Assembly (NCBI GenBank): GCA_027605045.1
Contig: JAQFWX010000022.1
Span: 496,001 to 560,000, forward strand
DNA: 64,000 nt
Origin: Phallus indusiatus
Taxonomy: Eukaryota > Basidiomycota > Agaricomycetes > Phallales > Phallaceae
Reading direction: 5' to 3'
The position numbers and the translations under genes were made by a program. Shown one piece after another: positions 1-9,168 of the stretch. Within the stretch, counting starts at the first letter, position 1. Each line of letters begins with the position of its first letter. The notes under the pieces are model-generated. The model was not told the origin of the DNA. It ran no database searches and saw only the letters and a program-made list of their open reading frames with translations.

Positions 1-232
1 GAATGCGATGGTCTTATCGTGAGTGACGTAAGCGAGATAAGATAACGAAGATGTACGGTAAATGATCGGATATGGATTACATAACGTTACCGGAAGTGAT
101 GTTATGAATCGGATCATGACACAGATCCCACTCGGGGATCTGCTTGAAGATCCCACCCACAGGGATCCACTGGCACTTCACTGCTACGCGGTGAGGTAAT
201 TTTCACTTGGGCGCTCCATGAGGCCGCCCAAG

Positions 233-239
233 TATATAA
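233..239 (+). promoter_or_regulatory. TATA box upstream of an internal ORF of element B
   Basis: TATATAA lies 42 bp before the ATG at 281. It follows directly on a 9-bp perfect stem (205-213 with 225-233). It may drive a separate transcript for the downstream ORFs of element B. This rests on position and sequence only. Confidence 0.35.
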
Positions 240-280
240 CCCAAAAGTCCGTTCACGGTCTTTTCTCCCTCACACCCCCC

Positions 281-1420
281 ATGCCTGACAGCAAGGGAAA
301 ACAACGTGAATGATCACGCTCGCGGTCGCCTACACCGCAACCTGTTAGTAGGTTCAAAAAGGCAGAGGCTCAATTGGCCCTGCAAAGGTCCGAATGGACC
401 TTAGACGCGATGGACGGATGCATATCCGTCTATCATAATAATGATAGTTGCACTGCGTGCAACGACTTTGCCAGTCATCTGGCAGGCCCCACTGGCAGCG
501 GGGCGATCATCCTTGACCATGACGTGGTCAAGCAGGCCGTCTACAAGGCCTTTCCCTTCATAAAAAGGGAGTACTATCATCTAGACGAACGTCTAGAAGA
601 GGCTGAAAAGGACGTCAAGTCCTTGACAGATCACCTCGACGATGCGAATCGTCGTATCTACGAGTTGAAAGCTCGTATTGCTGAACTTGAATGTTCAGCG
701 TCGACGGCAGGCCCGTCGATTTCCCCATCGACCTCCAAAAAGCGGTCGAGAGACCAGGCCGATAAAGCGCCTGAGCCACCCCAGGCAGCCCCTTTGCCTG
801 ATATCTTCAATGACATGTCGTCTGACGACGACATGGAAGACATAGTCGATGATAACGACTATGATGACGACGCCTCCATCGCATCGTCCACCAAACGCAA
901 GCCTCAGCGTACCTACGCTGATGCAACCAAGGCATCGGGCTCTCGCGATGCTGCCCCGGTTTCTCCAAGGAAGCCCTCTGGTCCGTATCCACGGACCAAG
1001 CCAGGATGGGACTCCAATAGGGACCCATGGCCCTTCTTCGTCAAGGGCTTCGACCCCACTGTTAGTGGGGATCATTCTCTGGTGCCTGGCACCCCCAATC
1101 CCACTGCATGGTATAACACCTGCAGCCTCGACGAACCATTGTTCGTCGAGATTGGAACCCGGGTTTGGACCGATCCCCCGGTATTCACGTACCCCGACGA
1201 CAGAGGGGTTCACATGTGTATTTCATACGCATGGACTCGCTGGCGCAGATCCATGAAGGAGCGCCGCCTGGCGAGGAAGACCGCCAAGCTTGAAGCTATG
1301 GAGGCCGCCGCCAACCGTCCATCGGTGGTGTTCATCTCGGGAGAGTTAATCCACCCCGAGATCAAGTATCTAATCAATACTTGGAACGCGGACCCTAACC
1401 AGGTCCCTCCCTACATCTGA
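281..1420 (+). pseudogene. Element B ORF, coiled-coil protein, with premature stop at codon 11
   Basis: The ATG at 281 reads MPDSKGKQRE, then TGA at 311-313, then continues in frame as SRSRSPTPQPV and on to a TGA at 1420. Replacing TGA by CGA (Arg) would fit the Arg/Ser-rich context, so a C-to-T transition is the simplest explanation. The protein would be about 379 aa. It has a predicted coiled coil (heptad-like stretch from LDERLEEAEKD to ARIAELE, nt 580-690), an acidic Asp/Ser-rich linker (nt 800-890), a basic Ser/Pro-rich segment, and a C-terminal region with several Trp and Tyr. I do not recognise a domain. Translation could also start downstream of the stop. The DNA of this ORF carries the hairpin chain described in the findings. 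Confidence 0.6.
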
Positions 1421-1423
1421 CTA

Positions 1424-2395
1424 ATGTCGGATGGATCTTTAAACCCTCAGGATGTTGAGGTGTTTGCTTGGCTCAAGCGAGTCACACGTACTCGTGAAGT
1501 ACGTGCCAAGTTCCTCGAGAAGGCGGCTGAGTGCCTCCTCGACCCCGCACTTACTGTGTGGGAAGAAATTCTCGGTGGTAGGGGTAATTCCTCCACCCAC
1601 CTGCCTTCCACTCTTATGGAAGGCTACACTCGTGCCTTCGAGTGTAAATCCCCCTCCTCCATTACCATAGAGGAGGTGATTCGCTCCATGCATGCCAATG
1701 GAGCGACGACAAGACGCGTCACTGAGGTGATCGCGCCCCTTCTCCAACGTTACACCAATGGAGAAGATGTCAATCGCATCGCGCATGACTATCGCGTGCG
1801 CCGTGGACTGTGTCACGGTACGCTAGCGCCTTTTCCGATTGTTCGATTTCTTCGATTTCTTTCGGTTTCATTTCGTGTTACGATTTCCTTCATTTCCCGT
1901 ACTTTGCCGTTTCCATTAGTTCCATCGTTTTCTCGATTTTTCGATCTCTTCGATTTTCCTCGATTTCTGTCTGTATCTCCTCGGATCCCATGGGGATCAG
2001 TCGAGCGCTTCGTATCCTGTACTTATATGCGTTTTCCCTAGAGGGGGATACCTAAGCTTGTTCTCTTAGGTTTTCCCTCCTCTAGGTGAGTAGTTAGTCG
2101 CTGCCCCTCAATAGCTCTTAGGTTTTCCCTCCTCTAGGTGTGTGCCCTGAGTCGCCCTAACAGACTGGATCGTCCAACAAAAAAGGCACGTACGACTCAG
2201 TCGTCCGCCCCCGCCGTCCATGCGTCGGCATCACCTGCCAGTATCGTGGCAGGCCCGCCTAACAAGGTCTACTCCCCGTCCGTCCCAATTCAGATGACGG
2301 ACGAGGAATTGTTGAGGCCCCCTGAGGACCTTGACGCACCGCATCCGAGTGCCTCGGAGAGCATGGAGATTGACTACAGCAATCCCTCTGACTGA
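1424..2395 (+). pseudogene. Element B last ORF, split by a solo LTR
   Basis: The frame opens at ATG 1424, three bases after the previous stop, and runs to 1810, where a family C solo LTR is inserted. After removal of the LTR and one TSD copy the frame resumes at 2168 and ends at TGA 2395, giving about 204 aa. The start and spacing suggest coupled or polycistronic expression with the preceding ORF. The first part is helical and charged; the second part is Pro/Ser-rich and acidic near the end. I do not recognise a family. The hairpin chain continues through it, for example CGCTCCAT (1682-1689) with ATGGAGCG (1698-1705) and CTTCTCCA (1739-1746) with TGGAGAAG (1759-1766). Confidence 0.6.
1811..2162 (+). 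mobile_element. Solo LTR, family C (352 bp)
   Basis: It begins TGTCACGGTACGC and ends GCCCTAACA. The 5-bp target duplication GACTG is present at 1806-1810 and 2163-2167. The same LTR forms the 5' end of element C at 52837-59988. Inside are a TATA-like TATATGC near 2023 and the transcript-start motif AAGCTTGTTCT near 2055, as in family A. No internal element sequence remains, so this is a recombination product. Confidence 0.95.
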
Positions 2396-2537
2396 TTACA
2401 GTCAGATGCCTCCTCTTCGCGATCCTATGACTTGGAGTCCAAGTCACAAGGGGAGGATGTAACGGATCCACCGCATGCGGTGGATTGAGTATATGCCACT
2501 TAGGCATATGCAGAGGGCTTCGCCCTCTGCAGTAGTT

Positions 2538-2932
2538 TGTCAGGGTACACTACCGCCGTCTCTCATTTTCTTATTTATTATCATCGGCATCATTTCGTTT
2601 CTATTTTATTTATCATTTCCATATTTTACTTTCACTCTCCGTTTCTTTGTTCTGTCTCTGTTTCACTTTCTCTACTCGCGCGCGTCGCGCGCTCGTACCC
2701 GGCGTGATGCCCGTGACATCATGTCGCTTAGGTTCGGCTTGGGCGCCTGGCACTTAGCTGTGTCAGGGCCGCACGCCGTGTCGTCGTTTTATGTATATAG
2801 TAGCTGTACCTAGAGTGAGGGTCCCTAAGCTTGTTCTCTTAGGATCCCGTCCCTCTAGGTGAGTAGTATAGTTATCGTCCAATATAGTACTTAGGATCCC
2901 CTCCCTCTAGTGTGAGCTGAGTAGCCCTAACA
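2538..2932 (+). repeat. 5' LTR of element A
   Basis: TGTCAGGG to CCCTAACA, 395 bp. A TATA box (TATATAG, 2794-2800) lies 33 bp before AAGCTTGTTCT (2827-2837), the inferred start of R. Downstream is a direct repeat (CTTAGGATCCC-type, 21 bp) whose first copy is followed by GTGAGT and whose second copy ends in CTCTAG. Confidence 0.97.
2794..2837 (+). promoter_or_regulatory. TATA box and inferred transcription start of element A
   Basis: TATATAG at 2794-2800. The inferred start is A2827, because the 11 bases from there are exactly complementary to the PBS at 2935-2945, as expected for a self-primed element. The 33-bp spacing is normal for a TATA promoter. Confidence 0.7.
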
Positions 2933-2934
2933 GT

Positions 2935-2945
2935 AGAACAAGCTT
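2935..2945 (+). promoter_or_regulatory. Self-complementary primer binding site of element A
   Basis: AGAACAAGCTT, two bases after the 5' LTR, is the exact reverse complement of AAGCTTGTTCT at 2827-2837 in the LTR. There is no TGG-starting tRNA PBS here. This is the arrangement known for Tf1-type self-priming elements. Element C has the same site at 59991-60001. Confidence 0.75.
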
Positions 2946-3097
2946 CTACTCGCAGACTGGTCGTTTCTATCGACACTCATTATCGAAAAATCGCGCTCGA
3001 CACCGACTATCGCAGTGTCGTATTTTTCCTTCGAGTCCCGTCTATAATCGACCCTTCTGCTCCGTCCTAAAACCCTTTTTTCCTTTCTCTCTCTCTC

Positions 3098-4408
3098 ATG
3101 GATTCTTCACCCCCACCCTCTGCACCCCAAATTGTCACCCTCGAAGATGTGGCGACTATTATTATGCGGCAATTCGCGGAAATGGATGCCCGCATGGCAA
3201 GACAGGAATCCCAGGCCTCACAGATGATTGAGGTCCTACGGAGCATCCGAGACGCGGCTAGAGCTGCTCCTACCCAAAACACCCCTGTTGACGACGCGTC
3301 CTCACCTGGACAACCACCGGCTCCTGAGCATCAAGCCAGTTCACGTTCTTCCCGAAATACCCGACCTGCTGTACCTCCTTCGTTCGACGGAGATCGCTCC
3401 AAGGGTCGTGCCTTCTGGAACACTGTCGAGTTTTACATGAGTATATGCAGTCGTGACTTCGAGACTGATGAACTCAAGATCGGCTGGGCAATGTCGTACA
3501 TGAATGAAGGCCGCGCCCTTACCTTCAGCGAATCTATGCTGAAAAAGTATCAAAGAGGAGAGAAGCCCTTCGTGGACTGGAATGCCTTTCGGGAACGATT
3601 CAAGGCTGATTTCTTTCCACAATCCGAGCAAGAGGATGCCATCAACACCCTCTATTCCAACCGCTACGTCCAAGGCAACAGGACTGTAGAAGAGTATGTG
3701 GACGCCTTCCGCGTGCTCATCGAGCACGCTGGCTTTACGGAGGGACTCGCCATTAACACGTACTTTCGTAACGGTTTAGACCCGACAATTGCATCTTTGG
3801 TAGCGACGATGAAGGACCGACCCGCACTTCACGACTACGAGGGCTGGATCAGGCAAGCACGCATGTTTGACATGGACAGGCGTGCCAACGAGGCCTTCAC
3901 TGCTGCTCGTCGCCGACTCGTAGGCTCTGGGACGGTTCAGACAAATCCCGCGATCGTCCCCATTAATCGACCCCGTCCCGCCCCTTTTCCGTCCTATCAG
4001 ACCCTCCAGATCCAGAGGAGGCCCCCTGCCCCTTCCTATCAAGCTCCTTCTTACCCACCTCCCAGGCCAGCACCTCAACTCGTGCCCGCGTTGCCTCCTA
4101 GACCTGCGGCTTCTGCTCCTACATCCCAGGTTAGACATGACCCGATGGACGTTGACACTGCTCGTCGACGCTTAGGCCCAGAGTCAACCAGATGTCATCG
4201 TTGTGGAGCAACAGGCCATTGGGCTCGTGAATGCCCTCGCGCATACGACATTCGGTATCTCCAGCCCAACGAATTGGACGACAATATCGCACATTTGTTG
4301 GCCCAGAAAGACGCGTTGGAAGCCCAGGCGCGTGGCGACTCTGCTCTGACCCAAGGCGAGACTGTGGCTACAACAGAGGTAGAGGATTTTCAAAACGGCG
4401 ACGAGTGA
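3098..4408 (+). CDS. gag: Gag polyprotein of element A
   Basis: 436 aa from ATG 3098 to TGA 4408, uninterrupted. The N-terminus is Pro/Ser-rich with a short amphipathic segment. The middle (nt 3360-3900) is a retrotransposon capsid-like domain with the FxxxFxxDFFP-type and V(E)EYVDAFR motifs typical of Ty3/gypsy gag. A Pro-rich linker leads to a CCHC zinc knuckle, C-x2-C-x4-H-x4-C, at nt 4193-4234. Gag assembles virus-like particles and binds the element RNA. Pol is open in the -1 frame relative to gag across the end of this ORF, and the same holds for element C. Confidence 0.93.
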   Translation: MDSSPPPSAPQIVTLEDVATIIMRQFAEMDARMARQESQASQMIEVLRSIRDAARAAPTQNTPVDDASSPGQPPAPEHQASSRSSRNTRPAVPPSFDGDRSKGRAFWNTVEFYMSICSRDFETDELKIGWAMSYMNEGRALTFSESMLKKYQRGEKPFVDWNAFRERFKADFFPQSEQEDAINTLYSNRYVQGNRTVEEYVDAFRVLIEHAGFTEGLAINTYFRNGLDPTIASLVATMKDRPALHDYEGWIRQARMFDMDRRANEAFTAARRRLVGSGTVQTNPAIVPINRPRPAPFPSYQTLQIQRRPPAPSYQAPSYPPPRPAPQLVPALPPRPAASAPTSQVRHDPMDVDTARRRLGPESTRCHRCGATGHWARECPRAYDIRYLQPNELDDNIAHLLAQKDALEAQARGDSALTQGETVATTEVEDFQNGDE

Positions 4409-5509
4409 TAGATGCACCCTCGTTGCCAACATCTAATAGATTCGACATTTTGTACATAGATCGCGAACAAAATGACATTTCTGATTCGAATCTAACTACC
4501 CCTGCTGCATCCCCTGACAAACCCAAAGAATCGCCTCCACCTGCCACACGTTCTGTTTCTACCCCATGTATGCTGTCGCCTTCTCAACGTCGTGCATTGC
4601 CAAAGGAATACCGACTCGCAGCTACCGCAGGCACGCAGAAGCTAGAGATTCCAGTAGAGCTACAGAGTGTCGACACTGGAGCCCTGCTGCACAGCAAGGC
4701 CATGCTGGACACTGGAGCTAGCGGTATGTTCCTCGATCGCGACTTTGTCGAGAAACATCGGCTTCCCTCCGTACGCCTTGCTAAACCCATTCCCGTGTTT
4801 AACGTCGACGGTACGCCCAACCACGCTGGCTCTATCACCCATGTTGTCGACCTCGTTGTTCGCTTTCGGGATCACTCCGAACGCACCCTGTTCGCTGTTA
4901 CCTCACTCAAGTATCCCGTCCTGTTTGGACTGCCGTGGTTCAAGGCTCACAATCCCGTCATAGACTACACAACTGGTCAAGTAGAGTTCATGCGCTGCAG
5001 CCCCAGTTGTCGGTCTTGTGCCCCACGCTGGCCAGCGGGTAAGCTCTCTAAGCGCGCGTTCCAACAGATCCGACGCGCACCTCTGCCAGAGCTCGACGAC
5101 ACTGAGGCCGATGATCCTGACATACCAGACCTGGTCGACGTCGAGTCTGAGATTGAAGAGGGTGATCGACTGTTCGCGATATCTATGCTACCCGACGAGC
5201 CCGACACTCACCGCATATATGCCACCGAGACCATCTCCCAGCGACTGGCTCAGGCCCACGCCAACAACGCAGATGCACCAGCTCTCAAGGGCTTTCGGGA
5301 TATCGTGCCAGAGATGTTCCACGACTTTGCCGACATCTTCTCGAAGGAGTCGTTCGACTCGTTGCCGCAATCGAAGAAGTGGGATCACCCGATAGAGCTT
5401 GTGCCAGGTTCTGAGCCCAAGTCGTGCAAGATCTACCCGTTGTCACCCAACGAGCAGGCCGAGTTGGACGCGTTTCTAGAAGAAAACCTTGCGTCTGGAC
5501 GAATCCGAC
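4231..5509 (+). pseudogene. pol: Pol of element A, 5' part: aspartic protease and start of RT
   Basis: This frame is open from within gag and runs to the solo LTR inserted at 5510. The protease has the DTGAS active site at nt 4708-4722 within a LDTGASGMF context, and a flap-side GLPWF motif near 4930. After it comes a linker ending in the HPIELVPG and SPNEQAELDAFL segments that precede the RT palm. How pol is expressed is not visible: a -1 frameshift near the conserved GAGGATTTTCA stretch (4382-4392) and re-initiation are both possible. The reading frame continues after the solo LTR at 5912 if one TSD copy is removed. Confidence 0.9.
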
Positions 5510-5906
5510 TGTTAGGGCTACTCAGCTCACACTAGAGGGAGGGGATCCTAAGTAATATATTGGAAGATAACTACACTACTCACCTAGAGGGAGGGGATCC
5601 TAAGAGAACAAGCTTAGGGACCCTCACTCTAGGTACAGCTACTATATACATAAAACGACGACACGGCGTGCGGCCCTGACACAGCTAAGTGCCAGGCGCC
5701 CAAGCCGAGCCTAAGCGACGTGATGTCACGGGCATCACGCCGTGTACGAGCGCGCAACGCGCGCGAGCAGAGAAGGTGAAATATGGACGGAGAGAATAAA
5801 CGGATGGTAGTTGTAATGCACAGGAAATATAAATAAAATAGAAATAGATATATACCGATGATAATAAATAAGGAAAAATGAGGGGACGCGGTAGCGTACC
5901 CTGACA
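5510..5906 (-). mobile_element. Solo LTR, family A, reverse orientation, inside pol of A
   Basis: On the plus strand it reads TGTTAGGGC to CCCTGACA, 397 bp. The TSD CCGAC is at 5505-5509 and 5907-5911. Removing the LTR and one TSD restores the conserved [12 protein letters not shown] reading of element C pol. It therefore inserted after A arrived and then lost its internal region by LTR-LTR recombination. Confidence 0.96.
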
Positions 5907-5911
5907 CCGAC

Positions 5912-6606
5912 CCTCCAAGTCGCCCATGGCGTCCCCGGTATTCTTCATTAAGAAGAAAGATGGCTCTCTTCGTCTCATCCAGGACTATCGAGCATTGAAT
6001 GCTATGACGATTAAGAACCGTTACCCGCTACCCCTGATCTCAGAGCTCATCAACAAATTGCAAGGTGCCCGGTACTTTACCAAGCTGGACGTGCGCTGGG
6101 GTTACAACAATGTGCGGATAAAGGAAGGAGACGAGTGGAAGGCTGCTTTCCGCACCAACCGCGGTCTTTTCGAGCCCCTGGTGATGTTCTTTGGTCTCAC
6201 TAACAGCCCCACCACCTTCCAGACAATGATGAACGAGATCTTCGAGGATATGATCTCTGAAGGCGTTGTTGCCGTCTACATCGACGACATTCTCATCTAC
6301 ACGCAGAGTCGGGAACAGCACGACCAGATCACCCGACGTGTTCTCGAACGTCTCCGCGATCACAAGTTGTACCTCAAGGCAGAGAAGTGTGAGTTTTGCC
6401 GGACCAAGATCGAGTACCTAGGTGTCGTCATTTCCAAGAACACCGTCGAGATGGACCCCGCAAAAGTCTCGGGTGTCAGAGACTGGCCAGTCCCGAAAAA
6501 TGTCACTGAGGTCCAGTCCTTCCTAGGTTTCGCCAACTTTTATCGTCGGTTTATCGTCGGTTTATCAAGCACTTTGCGCGTATCGCCAATCCCATGTTTG
6601 GGTTAA
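5912..6606 (+). pseudogene. pol: Reverse transcriptase segment of element A, frameshifted
   Basis: It continues pol after the solo LTR with the [11 protein letters not shown] and DYRALN motifs, then [19 protein letters not shown], the catalytic YIDD box (nt 6277-6288) and the EYLG / [12 protein letters not shown] region of the thumb and connection. At 6551-6561 an 11-bp tandem copy of TTATCGTCGGT shifts the frame and gives an early TAA at 6604-6606. The downstream RNase H resumes in the other frame. Confidence 0.93.
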
Positions 6607-8762
6607 CCAAGAAGGACACCCCCTTCGTCTGGTCCGACAATTGTCAGCATGCTTTCGATACACTAAAGTCGTCTATCACGTCCGCCCCCATCCTCCTCAT
6701 TCCCAACCCCGCTAACCCTTACAGAGTTGAGGCCGACAGTTCCGACTTTGCAACAGGTGCAGTTCTCTCACAGTTGTCGAACGATGACGGCAAATGGCAC
6801 CCAGTTGCATTCTTCTCGAAGGCCCTTAGCCCCGTTGAACGCAACTACGAGATTCACGACAAGGAGATGCTGGCTATCATACGGTCTCTAGAGGAATGGC
6901 GACACTTTCTTGAAGGCGCGTCTCACCCTATCGACATACGGACTGATCACAAGAATCTCGAGTACTTCATGTCCGCGCGTAACCTCAATCGTCATCAAGC
7001 CAGATGGTCAGTATATCTCTCGCGCTTCGATTTTACTCTACAGCATATACCGGGTAAATCAATGGGTAAACCTGATGGCTTATCCCGTCGCCCAGATCAT
7101 GGCTCGGGAAAGGACGACAATCGTGGCGTCACTCTAATCCGACCCGAAATGTTTGCAATCAATGCTCTGCAAACATTCTGTCTTAAGGGGGAGGAGGAGG
7201 ACCTTTTACGCCAGATTCGCAAGGCCAAACGAGAAGGCAAGGTCGAGGATAGCGTGTCAAAAGCCGTTGCAACACTTCATGCCCTAGGTGGTCGCTCAGC
7301 TCACTCATCGGAATGGTTCGAGGATCAGGACCTCCTTTATTATCGTGGCAAGGTTTACGTGCCAAACGTGGATGAATTGCGTCGGAAAATCCTTTCCAGA
7401 CACCATGACACCAAACTCGGTGGCCACCCCGGTCGTTTCAAAACTCTCGAGCTCGTTTCGCGCACCTTTTGGTGGCCAGGTGTCTCTAGGTATGTACAAC
7501 GCTATGTAGAGGCCTGCGATATGTGTCTGCGTACGAAACCATCTCGCCATGCTCCCTATGGCCTTCTCCGGCCCACAGAAGTGCCAAGTCGACCTTGGGA
7601 ACACATCTCAGTCGATTTCATCGTGGAACTACCAGAATCCAACGGTTTCGACGCGATCCTCTCGGTCGTTGACTCTCTCACCAAACGGGTTCATTTCGTG
7701 CCGACATTTACAACACTTGATGCGACAGGTCTAGCCCGTCTGTACCTCCAACACGTCTGGAAGCTCCATGGTCTCCCCATGAAGGTGATCTCTGACAGAG
7801 GTCCCCAGTTCACGTCCCGCTTCACACAGGAGCTTTCTAGGCTCCTTGGCATACGGCTTGCACCCTCAACGGCGTATCATCCTCAAACCGATGGTCAGAC
7901 AGAGCGGGTCAACGCAGAAGTTGAGCAGTACCTTCGACTTTTCACCTCAGAGCGGCAGGACGACTGGGACCAGATGCTGCCCCTGGCTGAGTTCGCATAC
8001 AACAACCATGTACACTCAGCTACGCGCGCGACACCGTTTGAGCTCGACACTGGACGACATCCTCGTATGGGATTCGAACCGCTGGTTGCCGACTCCAAGA
8101 TCGAATCTGTCAACGAGTTCAAGACGCGTATGGAGTTGATGATAGAGGAAGCCAAGGCCACCATAGCCAGGTCGAAGGACGAGATGGCCAAGTATTACGA
8201 TCGGAAACACATCCCGGCACCTGAATACAAGGTTGGCGACAAGGTATACCTCAATTCGAGCGACATCCGTACCACGAGGCCCTCCGCCAAGTTATCGCAT
8301 CGGTACTTGGGGCCTTTTCCGATAGTCAGCAAGGTCGGGTCGCACGCATACAAGCTGCGTTTACCACTGTCGATGTCAAGACTCCATCCTGTTTTCCATG
8401 TCGGGAAGTTACGTCCCAAGGTTGAAGATACGATCCCGGGTCGTCGCGTTAAGGCTCCACCACCTCCTGAGGTCAGAGACGATGGCGAACACTATGTCGT
8501 GGAACGGATCTTAGACAGTCGTGTCTTCCGGAGACGACTCGAGTATAAGGTGCATTGGGAAGGTTATGGTCCTGAGCACGATCAGTGGGAACCCGAGTCG
8601 AATATTGCAGCCCCGGATCTCATTAAGGAGTTCCACCGCGAACATCCGAGTGCGCCACGCTCGATAAATGGCCTTCTTTTCCATCGTCGCCCTCGGTTCG
8701 ATTTCTCAAAGTTACAAGCGTCATTAGTCGAAGCTACAGGCGTCGGGACGCCGCCTCGTTGA
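6562..8762 (+). pseudogene. pol: RNase H, integrase and chromodomain of element A
   Basis: The frame is open from the duplication to TGA 8762. RNase H has VEADSSDFATGAVL and the FSKALSPVERNYEIHDKEML segment. Integrase has the HHCC zinc domain (nt 7400-7540, HHDTK..H and CDMCLR) and a D,D(35)E core with Asp at 7614, Asp at 7794 and Glu at 7902. A GPY/F-like segment follows (YLGPFPI). The C-terminus is a chromodomain (nt 8488-8640, YVVERILDSR to WEGYGPEHDQWEPE), which in chromoviruses directs integration to heterochromatin marks. The open frame is long, but the element needs it joined to the upstream pol frames. Confidence 0.95.
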
Positions 8763-8773
8763 AGGGGGGGTGG
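8761..8773 (+). promoter_or_regulatory. Polypurine tract of element A
   Basis: GAAGGGGGGGTGG directly before the 3' LTR: the plus-strand primer site. It overlaps the last pol codons. Confidence 0.85.
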
Positions 8774-9168
8774 TGTCAGGGTACGCTACCGCCGTCTCTC
8801 ATTTTCTTATTTATCATCATCGGCATCATTTCGTTTCTATTTTATTTATCATTTCCATATTTTACTTTCACTCTCCGTTTCTTTGTTCTGTCTCTGTTTC
8901 ACTTTCTCTACTCGCGCGCGTCGCGCGCTCGTACCCGGCGTGATGCCCGTGACATCATGTCGCTTAGGTTCGGCTTGGGCGCCTGGCACTTAGCTGTGTC
9001 AGGGCCGCACGCCGCGTCGTCGTTTTATGTATATAGTAGCTGTACCTAGAGTGAGGGTCCCTAAGCTTGTTCTCTTAGGATCCCGTCCCTCTAGGTGAGT
9101 AGTATAGTTATTGTCCAATATAGTACTTAGGATCCCCTCCCTCTAGTGTGAGCTGAGTAGCCCTAACA
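8774..9168 (+). repeat. 3' LTR of element A
   Basis: 395 bp, TGTCAGGG to CCCTAACA, four transitions from the 5' LTR. The TSD TAGTT follows at 9169-9173, then the rest of the element B LTR. Confidence 0.97.

Larger units (their letters stand above)
2538..9168 (+). mobile_element. Element A, full-length Ty3/gypsy chromovirus (6.6 kb)
   Basis: Two 395-bp LTRs (2538-2932 and 8774-9168) differ at only 4 positions by my reading, all transitions, so insertion was recent on this scale. The TSD TAGTT is present at 2533-2537 and 9169-9173. The order is LTR, self-primer PBS, gag, protease, reverse transcriptase, RNase H, integrase, chromodomain, polypurine tract, LTR. It is not autonomous now: pol is cut by a solo LTR at 5510-5906 and frameshifted by an 11-bp duplication at 6551-6561. 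Confidence 0.97.

Noticed and set aside
695..1213. 172-codon open frame on the minus strand opposite the element B ORF
   Set aside because: A shadow of the plus-strand ORF. Hairpin-rich DNA gives similar composition on both strands and so opens antisense frames; no motif is present.
2475..2813. 112-codon frame in the 5' LTR of A, repeated in every family A LTR
   Set aside because: It appears because U3 has few stops; the start lies in element B sequence and differs from copy to copy.
5018..5395. Open frame overlapping pol of element A
   Set aside because: It overlaps the protease-RT frame, which has unmistakable motifs; the overlapping product is low-complexity.
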